A stretch of DNA of 64,000 nucleotides, from contig NC_134839.1 in the NCBI RefSeq assembly GCF_965363235.1, forward strand, positions 59,363,560 to 59,427,559, read 5' to 3'. Under the pieces are notes generated by a model. It did no database searches, was not told the DNA's origin, and saw only the letters and a list, made by a program, of their open reading frames with translations. Made by a program: the position numbers and the translations under genes. The DNA comes from Mytilus galloprovincialis. Taxonomy: Eukaryota > Mollusca > Bivalvia > Mytilida > Mytilidae. Shown here one piece after another: positions 12,480 to 23,865 of this stretch; the first letter of the stretch is position 1, and every line of letters begins with the position of its first letter.

Positions 12480-13515
12480 CTGTTTGAACCCGTTGAACTG
12501 GAACTTACCAGTTATTGGTAATATTAATTATTTGGAAAACAAAAGGTCCTGGAATGGAGTATTTTTTAATCAACAGCATTGTCCTATATAAGTTATAAAT
12601 AAAGTTGAATTCTTTGCTTTGCTGTTTTACGTCATGCCCACTAACAAATTGAAAACTGTACATATACGCCTTATTTTTAGTCCAGATTTTTAATATTCGT
12701 ATTGTTATCTTAAAAAAGTCTTACAGATTAAAATACTACAATAGGTAACAATTTTACAATTAAGTAGTGTCAAATTAACCCTGTGGTTATGACCCGTGTA
12801 TATAGCATATTAGTCCTGAATACAACGTTTGGTGGTGCGCCTGTCAGATGCGGAGCGTACAGATAAGGTGGCACGGTAGTATTTCCTGGCCCATAAGGGA
12901 TAATGATAGCCTTTTTAGAATTTTCACCACTTTCTAACACTGCAAAAAATTCTACATTCACAGTTAACTGAAGTACTTTCATTTTACTATTCAGAAATGA
13001 ATTTGAATATGTATCATGACCGTTTACTTTTTTTGCTATTTTTAAAAACCTAAGGCCACTAGTACTTTTAGGTCTTTTATGGTGCAGTGAATAAAAAATT
13101 TAAAAAAATTCTCAAAAATTCATTTTCATCTGTATGTAAAATTATTTCATATTTTTCTACACCTGATTCATCCCTCAGTTTGGGAAAGTATGTTCAGTTG
13201 TAGTGTATTTTTTGTCCAATCACACTGTTTAGATACATTAACCTAAGTAGGGTACACAAAAGAGCAACCTAAATTCTGGAATGCAAATACTGCCGTGCCA
13301 CCATAAGGTAACAGGTGAATATACTATTGGTATCGGTAGCGGACTCGACCCGGAACTTCTTAATTACTGGCAATATTAATTACGTGGAAAACAAAAGGGC
13401 CTGGAGTGGTGTAATTTTAAATCTACACCTTTGTACTATATTAGTTATATATAATAAAAGTTGAATTCTGTGATTCGTCGTTTTTACGTGATGACGGCTG
13501 ACAAATTGGACCTCG
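12480..13515 (+). repeat. Pair of diverged direct repeats about 0.86 kb apart
   Basis: The segment near 12485-12650 (GAACTGGAACTTACCAGTTATTGG, GGTAATATTAATTA, GTCCTGGAATGGAGTA) is repeated near 13345-13510 (GACCCGGAACTTCTTAATTACTGG, GGCAATATTAATTA, GGCCTGGAGTGGTG). The spacer contains an unassigned 70-codon frame on the minus strand at 12770-12982. Copies differ at many positions, so the duplication is old or the two are separate insertions of one family. Confidence 0.6.
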
Positions 13516-13953
13516 TAATTTTAGTATTATAGATATATATTTATTAACTAAAAATAAATACTTTGTGTATTGTATCAGAGATCCTTGTTTAATTCCTACA
13601 AGCAGGTAACACCTCCCGAAACGAAAGCTTATTTTTATAAGCTAGAGTTAGAGGAGGGGATAAGGTCTCTGCACAATGCTAGGCGGTGTTGTCGTAGAAG
13701 TTAGAAAAAAAGTACAGGTTCCAGCACCGGCGCCGGGGAGGAAGTTACGAATCAAATCTACTCTTACATCGTTAGGTTGATTTTCTAGGCACTTTATATA
13801 TATGAACATAGGAATAAAACAAAAATTAAATAGAATAATAATGTAAATTAAGAGCATTGAAAGGGGAAATATATATCACAATAAATACCATAAAAACATA
13901 TTAAATATAACAGTCAATCAAAAATTAAATAAAATAATGATGAACATTGAAGT
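13516..13953. other. No gene seen
   Basis: AT-rich spacer with a short GC-richer patch near 13715-13745 (CCAGCACCGGCGCCGGGGAGG). No exon could be supported. Confidence 0.35.
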
Positions 13954-15482
13954 ATGTCCAGTGCACGATGTTTTGTCGATATTGTCAACATCGCAATGTC
14001 AACTTTATAGTGTCGTTATTGTGTTAACATTGTATCCTATCTTTATGTTCTGTACCTTTGTGTTTACATTGTTCACATCGTATATTCCTGATGTTGACAA
14101 TGTCGTGTCAACATCGTGTTCATGTTGTATATCGACCTATAATTTTCTGTTTACATCGTTGACATCGTATACATCGTGATGTTGACAATATCGTTTTTAC
14201 ATTGTCAACATTGTATAGATGTTTTGAACCAAGTCTTTACTTTTGTGTTTACATCGTTCACATCGTTTACATCGTGATGTTGATAATATCGTTTTTTACA
14301 TTGTCAACATTGTATAAATGTTGTGAACCAAGTCTCAATCTTTGTGTTTACATCGTTCACATCGTATACATCGTGATGTTAACAACATCGTGTCAACATC
14401 GTTTTTATGTTCAATATAGAGTCCAAACCTTTCTGTTTACATCGTTCACATTGTATACATCGTGATGTTGACAATATCGTTTTTACATCGTCAACATCGT
14501 ATAGATGTTGTGAACCAAGTCTTTACCTTTGTGTTTACATCATTCACATTGTATACATCGCAATGATGACAATATCGTGTCAGCATCGTGTTTATGTTGA
14601 ATATAGAGTCCACACCTTTCTATTTACATCGTTCACATCGTATACATCGTGATGTTGACAATATCGTTTTTACATCGTCAACATCGTATAGGTGTTGTGA
14701 ACCAAGTCTTTACCTTTGTGTTAACATCGTTCACATCGTATACATCGCAATGTTGACAAAATCGTGTCAACATCGTGTTTATATTGTATATCGACTCTAT
14801 AACTTTATGTTTACATCGTTAACATCGTTTACATCGTGATGTTGATAATATCGTTTATACATCATTTACATCGTCAACATCGTATAAATAATGTGAACCA
14901 AGTCTATACCTTTGTATTTACATCGTTTACATCGTATACATTGTGATGTTGACAATATAAAAAAAAAGTTTTTTTATTCATTTATATAATAATTATTCAT
15001 TGAAGTTTGTCGATTACATGTATACAGTTTGCATTTTTATGTTTTTCTTTAAAATAAAATGTGATGTTATAGCTCTAATTTGACACAAAATAGTGTCAAC
15101 ATAGTTTATATGGCGATGTAAACTATGTAAACACAAAATCTTTTTAACATTGTATACATCACGACGTTTATGATGTCAACGATGTAAACAATATATGAGA
15201 GTTAAACAATGTAAACGATGTTGACACAACATCGTGTTAGTATTGTATACATCGCGATGTTAACGATGTCAACGATGTAAACAATATATAAGGGTTCAAA
15301 CAATGTATACGATGTTGACACAACATCGTGTAAACATTGTATACATCGCGATGTTAACGATGTCAACGATGTAAACAATATATAAGGGTTCAAACAATGT
15401 ATACAATGTTGACACAATATCGTGTTAACGTTGTAGATATTGTTATGTCTACAATATTGATTAATCATCGTGCACTGGACAT
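13954..15482. mobile_element. TIR-bounded element filled with inverted satellite arrays
   Basis: ATGTCCAGTGCACGATG at 13954-13970 is exactly mirrored by CATCGTGCACTGGACAT at 15466-15482. The left two-thirds (about 14030-14960) is an array of units of roughly 88 and 98 bp that share GTTTACATCGTTCACATCGT and GATGTTGACAATATCGT. The right third (about 15110-15460) carries units of about 94 bp in the opposite orientation (CGATGTTGACACAACATCGT, GTATACATCGCGATGTTAACG). An AT-rich segment (about 14960-15100) separates the arrays. Frames across the arrays are repeat translations and are not genes. The transposon superfamily is unknown. Confidence 0.7.
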
Positions 15483-15689
15483 GAAAGTGAACATTATAAG
15501 TATTTACATTCCCTGCGGTAGATACACAAGTAAAATCTATAAAAATTTGCATCAAAGGATTAATTCACTTAGCTAAGAGAAAATATAAGGTAGAAATTTA
15601 ACCAGTAAGACAGAGAAAAAATAAATAAAACTGTCTCTTAAATAAAATCTTTAAAACTAAAAATTTAGATAAACTTTAAAAATTAAAAG

Positions 15690-15995
15690 GCCCTATCACT
15701 TAAGCTTTTAGAATAATAAATAAATATCACAGTTCTTACACATCACAGAACGCCAGTCTAAAAATATGTGTCTTCAAACCTTTTTTAAAACGAGGAAGCG
15801 ATTGTTAATTCCGTAAATGAATTGGTAGGTCATTCCACAATGTAGCTCCAGCTCGGTCGAATCGTCTTTCACCGTAAGTTTTAGTGCGGACATCTCTTGG
15901 TTTCTTTATGAGTCCTTAATTTTCTGACCGAAGTGTTCTAATAGGAGCGTATGGTACAATCATTTCTTCCAAATATTTAGGTGCTTTATCGTGTA
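15690..15995 (-). pseudogene. LINE ORF2 C-terminal fragment
   Basis: Read on the minus strand, this gives a stretch resembling the C-terminus of CR1/RTE-type ORF2 proteins: KAPKYLEEMIVPYAP, then GERRFDRAGATLWNDLPIHL and LPRFKKGLKTHIFR. The Trp-Asn-Asp-Leu-Pro and LPxFKxxLKTHIF signatures are typical of that region of LINE ORF2. In-frame stops interrupt it (one after SEN, one before QSLP), and everything upstream of the C-terminal region is missing. It is a 5'-truncated LINE relic. Confidence 0.7.
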
Positions 15996-16002
15996 ATGCC
16001 TT

Positions 16003-16090
16003 TGCTCATTGTTGACGATGTCTTGTCATTTTGGTCTTTTGTGGATAGTCGTCTCATTGGCAGTCATACCACATCTTCTTTTTTTATATT
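16003..16090 (+). repeat. Family A repeat end
   Basis: GCTCATTGTTGACGATG ... GATAGTCGTCTCATTGGCAGTCATACCACATCTTC is the recurring end of family A. It abuts the LINE fragment. Confidence 0.65.
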
Positions 16091-16129
16091 GGTACAGATA
16101 ATTTTTTTATGTATAAAATGGTTGATTAA

Positions 16130-16450
16130 ACATGGTTTTATAGCTAGCTAAACCTCTCACTTGTATAATAGTCGCACCAAATTTGATCATATTGACAAAG
16201 ATGTGTGAACATAGCAAACAGACATAATAGGTATAAAGGTCAAAAATAGGGGAACAGCAGTCAACATTGTATTATAATATTAATTATTATAAAAACAAAC
16301 ACATATGTCACAAAAAGATAAAACCACAAAAAGGCATATAGAAAAAGCACATTAGCAAAAACGAAAAACAAGAATACAAAGATATTGCTTGTTTTAAAAT
16401 TACTTCTATTAATTTTGTAAAATGTATTTTTTAATAGTTTAGTTATATAT
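16130..16450 (+). repeat. Family B repeat copy
   Basis: Shares a run of phrases with 33300-33545: AACCTCTCAC, GTGTGAACATAGCAAACAGACA, ATAGGTATAAAGGTCA, and ATGTCACAAAAAGATAAAACC-like text. Non-coding. Confidence 0.55.
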
Positions 16451-16626
16451 AGCGAGGCAAACAATTATACACAGCTGCTGGGCCTTGCAAATAAAGTTAG
16501 TTAAAGATATAACTCATTTGTTTTAATTGGTCTTAATAATTTATATTAATCTTGATCTAAACACATTTTTTTAGCCAAAGTGTACATCATCTTAATAGAA
16601 CTGAACTGACTCTCATTATAATAACA

Positions 16627-19600
16627 CTAGTCTGCTGTCTTATCCATGAACAATAAAACGGCGGCAATTATTGCTAGGATTGCTGCTATGATGACAAATG
16701 CAAACGCAAAGTGGATATTTTCCTTTAATAGCTTTTCCGCTTCTCCGCCATAAATACAAACGCCTATCAGAATGAATATAGCTGAAATAAAAAGATAATT
16801 AACAGATATTGATATGAATGAACAAATGATATGTTTAATTCTATAACACAAGAATTCGATAGATAAAAAAAGACCATTAAAAATTTCCTTTGAATTTATC
16901 AGAGGTCTTAGCTGTTAAAACGAGACTGATAATTTATCATAATTCACTTTGGCCGCCGTCCATGATACACAAAATAGTATGTGTCAAAGGATTTGATATC
17001 ATCATTTACAATTTTTGGTTTGCGATGATTTCGAATCCTGATTGCGACCAATGACTTTCTCAAGCTTTTAGGTCCAATCCAAAAAAATGCACAAAATCAT
17101 GATAATTTTTTGACAATATATCCAAAATGTGCTTATATTTAAGCCAGGAATGTACTTTTATGAAGAGAATTATTTTTTAGAGTACGGCTCAAAAATTAGA
17201 TATATATAAGAACCAATTTATGGCCATTTTGATATTTTATGATACAGTTGAAATTCAAGGACATATTTGGCCTTTGACGTAGAAAGGGAGTGAGCTCTCC
17301 GTCCACAGTCGTTTATAGGTACATATAAATCTGTAAAAACTGCACGCATTCGTAGATAAATAATAGACTGTATTTGAATGTATTATTATATATAGGATGA
17401 AGTGTTGTCCAATGTAAACAAAATCAATTCACATAACAGTAGATAACTGTTCCCTTAAGAAAAGACGTCACCTTCAATTTCATGATAAACTTGAAAATAG
17501 TTTTATAAACAGATTGAATACATTATTGGGTTTCAATAGTGTGTAACCTAGAGCAATGAACTCCAAAACGAATAAAAGTTCGAACAATTTTACGCAATAA
17601 AAGTTGGTGAGTGATTTGGTCCAGTGAATACATCAAAATAAATTCCGGAAATAATCTGACTGTTTCTTTCCATACTTGGTTACATTTCATTTGATCAACC
17701 GTAGATTTTAAAATCATTGTTTGTTTTTATTTACAAACTCTGAAAATCTCTTTAGAAGTTGGATGGGAAAATTTACCTGGCAGAAGAAAAAGATGAAAAT
17801 AACATTTTTTTTTATAACATTCAATATAAACAAGCTCCGGATTATCTATACAATCTTGTTCCACCTAGTGTACAGAGCACACCTGTATATTCCTTGTGAA
17901 ACGGCAGTGATATCATTGTTCCTTTTTGTAGATTATCTCTTATTAAAGAATATTTTATACCATCAACAACTTTTAGACTATGAAATCATACCGATTTGTC
18001 CCTACGAAAATCAGACTCTTTCTCGCACTATCTATATGGACTGAGGAAACTAGATATGATTCAATTATAATTCAAATGCTATTCATCTATCTTGAACTAT
18101 AACGTGTTAAGGGTCAATATAATTGCTGATCCATCTTGCTTCTGTGGATGCAACATTGAGACTGTACACCATTTCATTTTCGACTGTTCTTTATATACAC
18201 ACCAGAGAGAAATTTTAATGAAAAATCTAAGATGGCTTCCTGATGACCTAATTCTTAATGTTAAGTCACTAACATCTGGTAATCTGGACCTCCCGTATGA
18301 ACAAAACGTCCATATATTTAAACATGTATTCGAATTTATTAAAAGTTCAGTGATATTTCTTGTTATGTAGACAAATTATATTTGTGGTACATTTACGTCA
18401 TCATCATCATCATTACCAATTTTTACGTCATTACTGTTTCATCTTTTTTCAATTGAAAGACTCGTTAAGTATTTGATACTCTTAATTATTGCATGCTCAT
18501 ATTAATATTGTATTGTATTTTATTGTTATTTGGAGCGGACTTCATAAGTATAGTTTACTTGTGTCCAATCAATTTTACTTTGAGTCAATAAAATATGTTT
18601 AAACTAAATAAATAATGTTTCAAAATCGCGTTGTTGTTTATTTAGGCTAAGAAAATACTCAGGAGGTCTATAATAAAATGACCTGCCAAATCATTACAAC
18701 AGAAAGCGCTTAAAACCAATCATAACAACAATTGGTTTCTAATTAGTCAAAATATCATATAAAAACTATACAGTAAGCAAATTTCGTTGCAAATAGCCAT
18801 TATCCTACCCTAACAATGATCTCAGATTACACTCATGCAACGTTCGAGTATATCGTATCTTGGTATTATGTTCATTTATTAGCACACTTGTTAGATATGA
18901 TTTGTTTTGATGTATAATTTTTTTGCGATATGCAATAAATATACACTTTGTTTGCAACACAAAGTTTGAATTACTTTTAGTGCTTTATAATTGCTATTGC
19001 ATGAATGTTAGTTTATCTGCATTTTATGTTTGCTTATATGCTTTAATTGTGCTAATTAATTGTTGTGCTTGATAACATTATTTATTTTGCATGTTTTATG
19101 TGTTTTATGTATTGTGCTTGTCTTATATGTATGTCGGATAAAAGCTCTACAGAGCTTATGTTGTATTGTTATATGTATAACCGACTTTAAATAAATCTTT
19201 TATGCTTTATGCTTTATACAGTGCATACTGTCAACATAGAAATTTCGCGGCCCAAAGAAATCATAGTTTATTTGTGCATGCGAATTTTCTGTTTTATATT
19301 TACGAGGGAAAAAGTGTTTCTTTTCTTACCTGCACCAGCTAGGGATCCTATGACAACCCATTTAAGCATTTGTTTGTCCTTCATAACAAACAACTTTAGT
19401 ATCAATACCACAAGTGCGACAAGTAGACAAATAAAACCAAGAGTCTCCATTGCTTGGACTGCTTCTTGCCATGCTGAAATTCATTGCAAAATTTAGAAAT
19501 TCGATTTAAAAAACTACAGGTGAAAACTTTAAACTCATCACAGAAAGCAGACTTATCATTTAGTGAGCTAGACGCTCATTTCGCATATACAAAATGCATT

Positions 19601-21418
19601 AAACATGGAAATAGCACTCGATTCAAAATAGCTGAAAAAATTAATTGATTTTGAAGTTCAAGAGCACTGAATACCAATAATTTCAATACGATGAGTAAAA
19701 AAACAAAAAAATAAAAAACAAAAAAAAACAAAAAAAAACCTTGTACATATTTTGTGTAGTTTGCATCTTTTTTCCTGAAATCGATGCATATTCTTATCTA
19801 TACTAAATTAACAGATGTCACTTTGAGTTTGAGTGTTGGCAATATCTGAATACGTAGCAAGGAATATATCCACACTTTCATATGTAAAATGGTCAATGAT
19901 GTAATGTATCAAAATTTTATTTAAAAATATTCAGTATAATAGTAATATCTATGCACACTTGGATATATACAGATTTGAAGAAACAATATCCATACACACT
20001 TCAATATGTGTACCATATGCACCCATGGAAATTGAAAGTAAAACTTTATAATTCGGTACGTCCGAAGCGTTTTTTCTGTATTCGCCTTCATCAAACTTAA
20101 AAAAAATATTAAACCCATGGATGAATAAATTGTGACTGATTCAATATTTTTTCGACGGGAGCTAGTTCATAATAAATAGCCTGGATTTTGCATTATAATA
20201 TGTGTCACATACATTAATTGTGTCTACAACAAAAGCTTGTACACAAAAAAAAATATTCACAAAGCATAGATAAATTGAACATAAAACAAATAATCTTCCA
20301 CAGTATATATAAATACGCCACACAATTATCTATAACAGGAACAAATCAGAAATGCGGAGATGAAGAACAGCAATAAAAGCGCATTAATTATACATTTGCT
20401 ATTAGTCTGTGGTTTTTTTTTCTTGTTGTTCATGTACTGATTTTGTGTCATGGTCATGATAATAATTGTTCTGAAAATTGATACGATATGCTAATTTATC
20501 AAACCGACAAAACAACTTGCTGCTTTCTCGTCGTATTATAAACTCACACGAAATAAACTACGTTCCATACGTTATTGTGACTATAAACACTTTCACCGTT
20601 TACCATTGATTTTAGAAAACGAAATATATATTAATACAGGTTCTCGGTTCTAAAAAAATCGTATTCGTAGAAAACCGAAATAAACGGAAAACGGTCAAGT
20701 AGAACAAACAAGTGAAACTGCGAGCTACTGCTCACTGATGATACCCCCGCCGCAAGTGGATAATATTAATAGTGTAAAAATATGCAAGTGTTCGGTAAAC
20801 AGGAAGTTGTCGAGTGATGAATCTGAAAACGCATCACACGGTATAGCTGACTTATATAAATCCTGAAACCAAATTTCAGAAATCCTTGTATTGTAGTTCC
20901 TGAGAAAAATGTGACGAAAATTTTCAACTTGGCTATCATGTGTAAAATCATTCAAGTGTTCGGTAAACAGGAAGTTGTCAAGTGATCAATCTGAAAACGC
21001 ATCACACAGTATAGCTGCCATTTATAAACCCTGAAATCAAATTTCAGAAATCCTTGTATTGTAGTTCCTGAGAAAAATGCGACGAAAAATATTCATGGGA
21101 CGGACGGACTGACTGACGGAAGGACAGACAGAGGTAAAACAGTATACCCCCCTTTTTAAAGCGGGGGTATAAATACCAACTAAATTGTTTAAGTTCTTTG
21201 AGTCAGTTGGCAATGTACTTACATTTTAGGTTTTCAGCGTTGACACAATCAGGGGTACATGTCTTCCATAGTCCTGCTTTATATACTACATCATTTAAAG
21301 CGGCAAATTTTTGATAATACCAATACGGTGAAGCAAATCCCACGATGTCGATGATTAACGCAACCACTGTCAGAATTAAGGATATGAAAGAAAAGAGTGG
21401 AACTCCAGCCACTTCCAT
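16627..21418 (-). CDS. Claudin/PMP22-like four-pass membrane protein, three exons
   Basis: Exons on the minus strand are 21418-21223, 19473-19330 and 16781-16627 (TAG). All introns are GT-AG and phase 1 (donors GTAAGT and GTAAG, acceptors TTTCAG). They give a 164-aa protein, close to the roughly 160 aa of PMP22. Hydrophobic segments lie at about residues 9-29, 76-95, 102-122 and 139-159. The first extracellular loop carries the family signature: W33 in SPYWYY, G49-L50-W51, then C54 and C58. Known relatives are tight- or septate-junction claudins and PMP22/EMP proteins, acting in the plasma membrane. Which subfamily this belongs to is not decidable here. The ATG at 21418 lies directly before the first hydrophobic segment; an upstream in-frame ATG would add a non-conserved leader. 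The introns hold LINE relics and a MITE. 5' untranslated exons were not sought successfully. Confidence 0.88.
18060..18620 (+). pseudogene. 5'-truncated LINE 3' end
   Basis: The frame at 18092-18370 contains DPSCFCGCNIETVHHFIFDC followed by SLYTHQRE, a cysteine/histidine motif seen near the C-terminus of several non-LTR retrotransposon ORF2 proteins. It ends at 18370 and is followed by a short 3' region and a tail rich in AATAAA and AAATAAATAA at about 18589-18615. The reverse transcriptase and endonuclease are absent. It lies in the second intron of the claudin-like gene, antisense to it. Confidence 0.7.
18700..19215 (+). repeat. Probable LINE 3' tail with AAGCTCT/AGAGCTT hairpin
   Basis: The segment TCGGATAAAAGCTCTACAGAGCTTATGTTG forms a short hairpin. 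It is followed by ACCGACTTTAAATAAATC and a TTTATGC microsatellite-like tail (about 19180-19215), which resembles the 3' end of a non-LTR retrotransposon. The family is not identified, and the left limit is uncertain. Confidence 0.45.
19520..20740. other. Intron 1 of the claudin-like gene, no feature identified
   Basis: AT-rich intronic sequence with A-runs near 19695-19740. The frames at 19921-20118 and 20725-20955 are not supported as exons. Confidence 0.45.
20741..21170. mobile_element. ATACCCCCGC-ended MITE with internal duplication
   Basis: Ends are ATACCCCCGC (20741-20750) and GCGGGGGTAT (21161-21170). Inside, a unit of about 168 bp starting CAAGTGTTCGGTAAACAGGA (20785 and 20953) is present twice with few differences. 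It is followed by GGACGGACGGACTGACTGACGG. No open frame. It lies in intron 1 of the claudin-like gene. Confidence 0.7.
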
Positions 21419-22499
21419 ATTTGTACTGATGTTCGGGGCTATATTTTCGTCCAAACAAATGGCATGTATGATACTGACAGGCTTTTTTAAAGTTATGAAT
21501 TTGTTTACTGTAACTATGTACACTTTTAAAAATTCATATTTTTAAATTCTATTTCTCAGACAACTTTTTATAATTGTATATAGAAAGCATTCAATAAACT
21601 ACATTATCTGTTTGTATTTACATTGGGAGAATCCATATCAGTCATTGTTGTAACTTAAGAAATTGTTTTATCAAATAATAACATATTTCGTTTATACCGT
21701 TTCTGCCACTCCTTCTTTGATATAAAAATAAATCGTCAATATGCTTCTGTTGTTTGTTGCGAAAGTGGGACTAACTATATTTCAACAGTTTAAAACCAAT
21801 ACAAAATGTTTTGATCAGCTGTAAAATAAAATGAAATGTCGGTTTGAAGGTCACTTGCATGAATAGTTGTTGTATAAAAGGTAATATTACGACGACTTTC
21901 AAATTCGTGGACGTTTCCGCATTTTGCGTTGTTACAATACTAAATGTTATTACGTCACAGGAATTGATCCGATTGTTCGTGGCGTATATTTCGCCGATTG
22001 TCCTTTGATAAGCCGTTGTTTTTCATTTCAGGTTGAGTGTGTCCTTTACATTTTCTTTAGACGACGTCTGAATTCTCGCGTTTTCCTGTAAATTTCCTGT
22101 CATAACGCTTATGTTACTACATCACAGTAAGAACCGCTTGGTCGACGTCTGTCACCGATGTAACTCATTCATAAAAATAATACAAATAGGGATATTGGTG
22201 TATTTAGTATTTGTAAATGGTGTAGCATATATATTTCATGATCGTTTAGAATTTCCTAGCCATTCATAGTTCTTGAAGGTCCGTCAAAGTTACCCGTCTT
22301 ATATCTTTGTTTTGGAGTCGTTTAATTTGCAAATTACACTTTCTACAAAGTTATGAATTTGAATACTATAATTCAATTTAATTAGAATTATTAAAGATGA
22401 TTATTTTAAGTGAGAGAAAAAAAGTTTGCCATTTTTTTTAATTGTTTTAGCATGTTTCAGTAAGATTAGTGTCAATTAGTGCAATAATTATTATATTAT
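21419..22499. other. Upstream region of the claudin-like gene
   Basis: No exon could be assigned. A GC-richer patch at about 21890-22160 contains ATTACGTCACAGG (CRE-like) and several CG dinucleotides (CGACGTC), which could reflect a promoter or an old repeat. Nothing here fixes the transcription start. Confidence 0.3.
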
Positions 22500-22690
22500 A
22501 GTTAATTTCTAAGAGTGTAGCATTGTCGTTTGTTTTTTGTTTCTCTTAAGTGTTTCTGCTGTTTTGTTGTTTTCCTTTTATATTTGATGTGTTTCTCTCG
22601 GTTTTATTTTGTATACCGGATTTGTTTCCTCTAAATCAATTTTTTACTTTCGAACAGCGGTATACTACTATTGCCTTTATTTGCCATTAA
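22500..22690 (+). repeat. Dispersed mussel repeat family F
   Basis: Contains TGTTTCTCTCGGTTTTATTTTG, ACCGGATTTG and TTTCGAACAGCGGTATACTACTATTGCC. Related phrases appear near 35320-35430, 37195-37262 and 39770-39860, and reversed at 36590-36860. Confidence 0.55.
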
Positions 22691-23042
22691 AGGACACCAC
22701 TGATTTATTATTAGTAAACGACTGATACTCATTCGTTCTAATCATTTCATTCCTCGCACAACAAACAGGAATATCCCTTTTTAGTTTAGCCGAATCTGCA
22801 CAATCATCACATATTTGAGCATATTTGCGCATGCCCATGCTGAAGTGAAGTGAAAATTTTCGCTGTGAAAAATTTGTGGAAAATATTGGATTTATATGGA
22901 ATAACTTGTTTATATGCAATTAAAACCAGTAAGTTTTGTATTTAGATACTGTTTAAAACCTTTAGTGGTTGAAAAGTGAACTAGTAATCAGTTATTCAGT
23001 GACACAAACACTTTACTTTTACGAACAAAGAAAAACATTAAT

Positions 23043-23785
23043 ATGGTGGGAGTAGATAGTTCAAATAGCACAATAAGAAATCAAGTAGACCAACGTAAAC
23101 GCAAACCCTCGCAAAATTTAGATGGGCCCGAACATCAAACTGAGATGAAAAAACAATAACAAAAGGGTTAAAAATGACGATCCTAATAACTCCGAGTCAT
23201 CAGTTTTATATGTAATTTTACTTTGACAGAGAAAGTGAATTCAGTTTTGGATTCTCTAAGTAGTCGTATGGATAATCTGGAGAAGAAATTTGAGGACGGA
23301 TTATCTGAAAAGATAGCCGATGCTGTACGCAAAGTCTTGCATGAAGAATTTGGTAAAGAAATCTCCAACTTCAAAAGGCAAATAAATCAGGACATAGGCA
23401 ATATAAAATCTGATTTAAATAAACTCTCGAAACCTTACGCAGAAGTTGCAAAACCATCCGAAAATAATAAGAAATGTAACATTGTTATAAAAAAACCTAG
23501 CCCCGTGTACGATAGAGATAAACGATCCATCTGCCAGGATGAACACTGTTAATAAGATATACGAGACGGATTAAAACTAACGGACATCAAAGTTAGTCAG
23601 GCAAAAAGGTTAACACCTAAAGGCAAAAACAAGACGGGTTTAATTATTGCAACGGTAGATACATTTGAACAAAAGCAAAAACTTATGAAATCAAAATCCA
23701 GTTTGAAAAAGTCTAAGAATCTTGCAAACGTTTATATTGAAAATAATCTTACACCTGAAATGCGTTATAATGACAACAATTTATG
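23043..23785 (+). pseudogene. LINE ORF1-like protein, broken
   Basis: The first ATG (23043) opens a lysine/arginine-rich stretch that stops after about 38 codons (TAA near 23157). The following frame, 23223-23552, encodes a predicted coiled coil (EKVNSVLDSLSSRMDNLEKK, then EEFGKEISNFKRQINQDIGN). A shifted frame after 23552 continues as VSQAKRLTPKGKNKTGLIIA and NNLTPEMRYNDNN, with TGA at 23783-23785. A coiled coil followed by a nucleic-acid-binding region is typical of LINE ORF1 proteins, which coat element RNA. At least one stop and one frameshift are present. Confidence 0.65.
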
Positions 23786-23865
23786 AAAAATTCTTAACAT
23801 GGTTCGAAAAAAACGGAATTTCAAAGTTTTTGGTGGTTGAATCCTCCCAAAGAAAGCAAGTTACG

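Noticed and set aside
14202-14839. Overlapping open frames (FTSFTSYTS-like repeats) in the satellite element
   Set aside because: They are translations of a tandem repeat in several frames, with no domain, and the array continues across their ends.
13954-15482. CRISPR-like array
   Set aside because: Units have no unique spacers, are inverted between halves, and the DNA is animal nuclear sequence.
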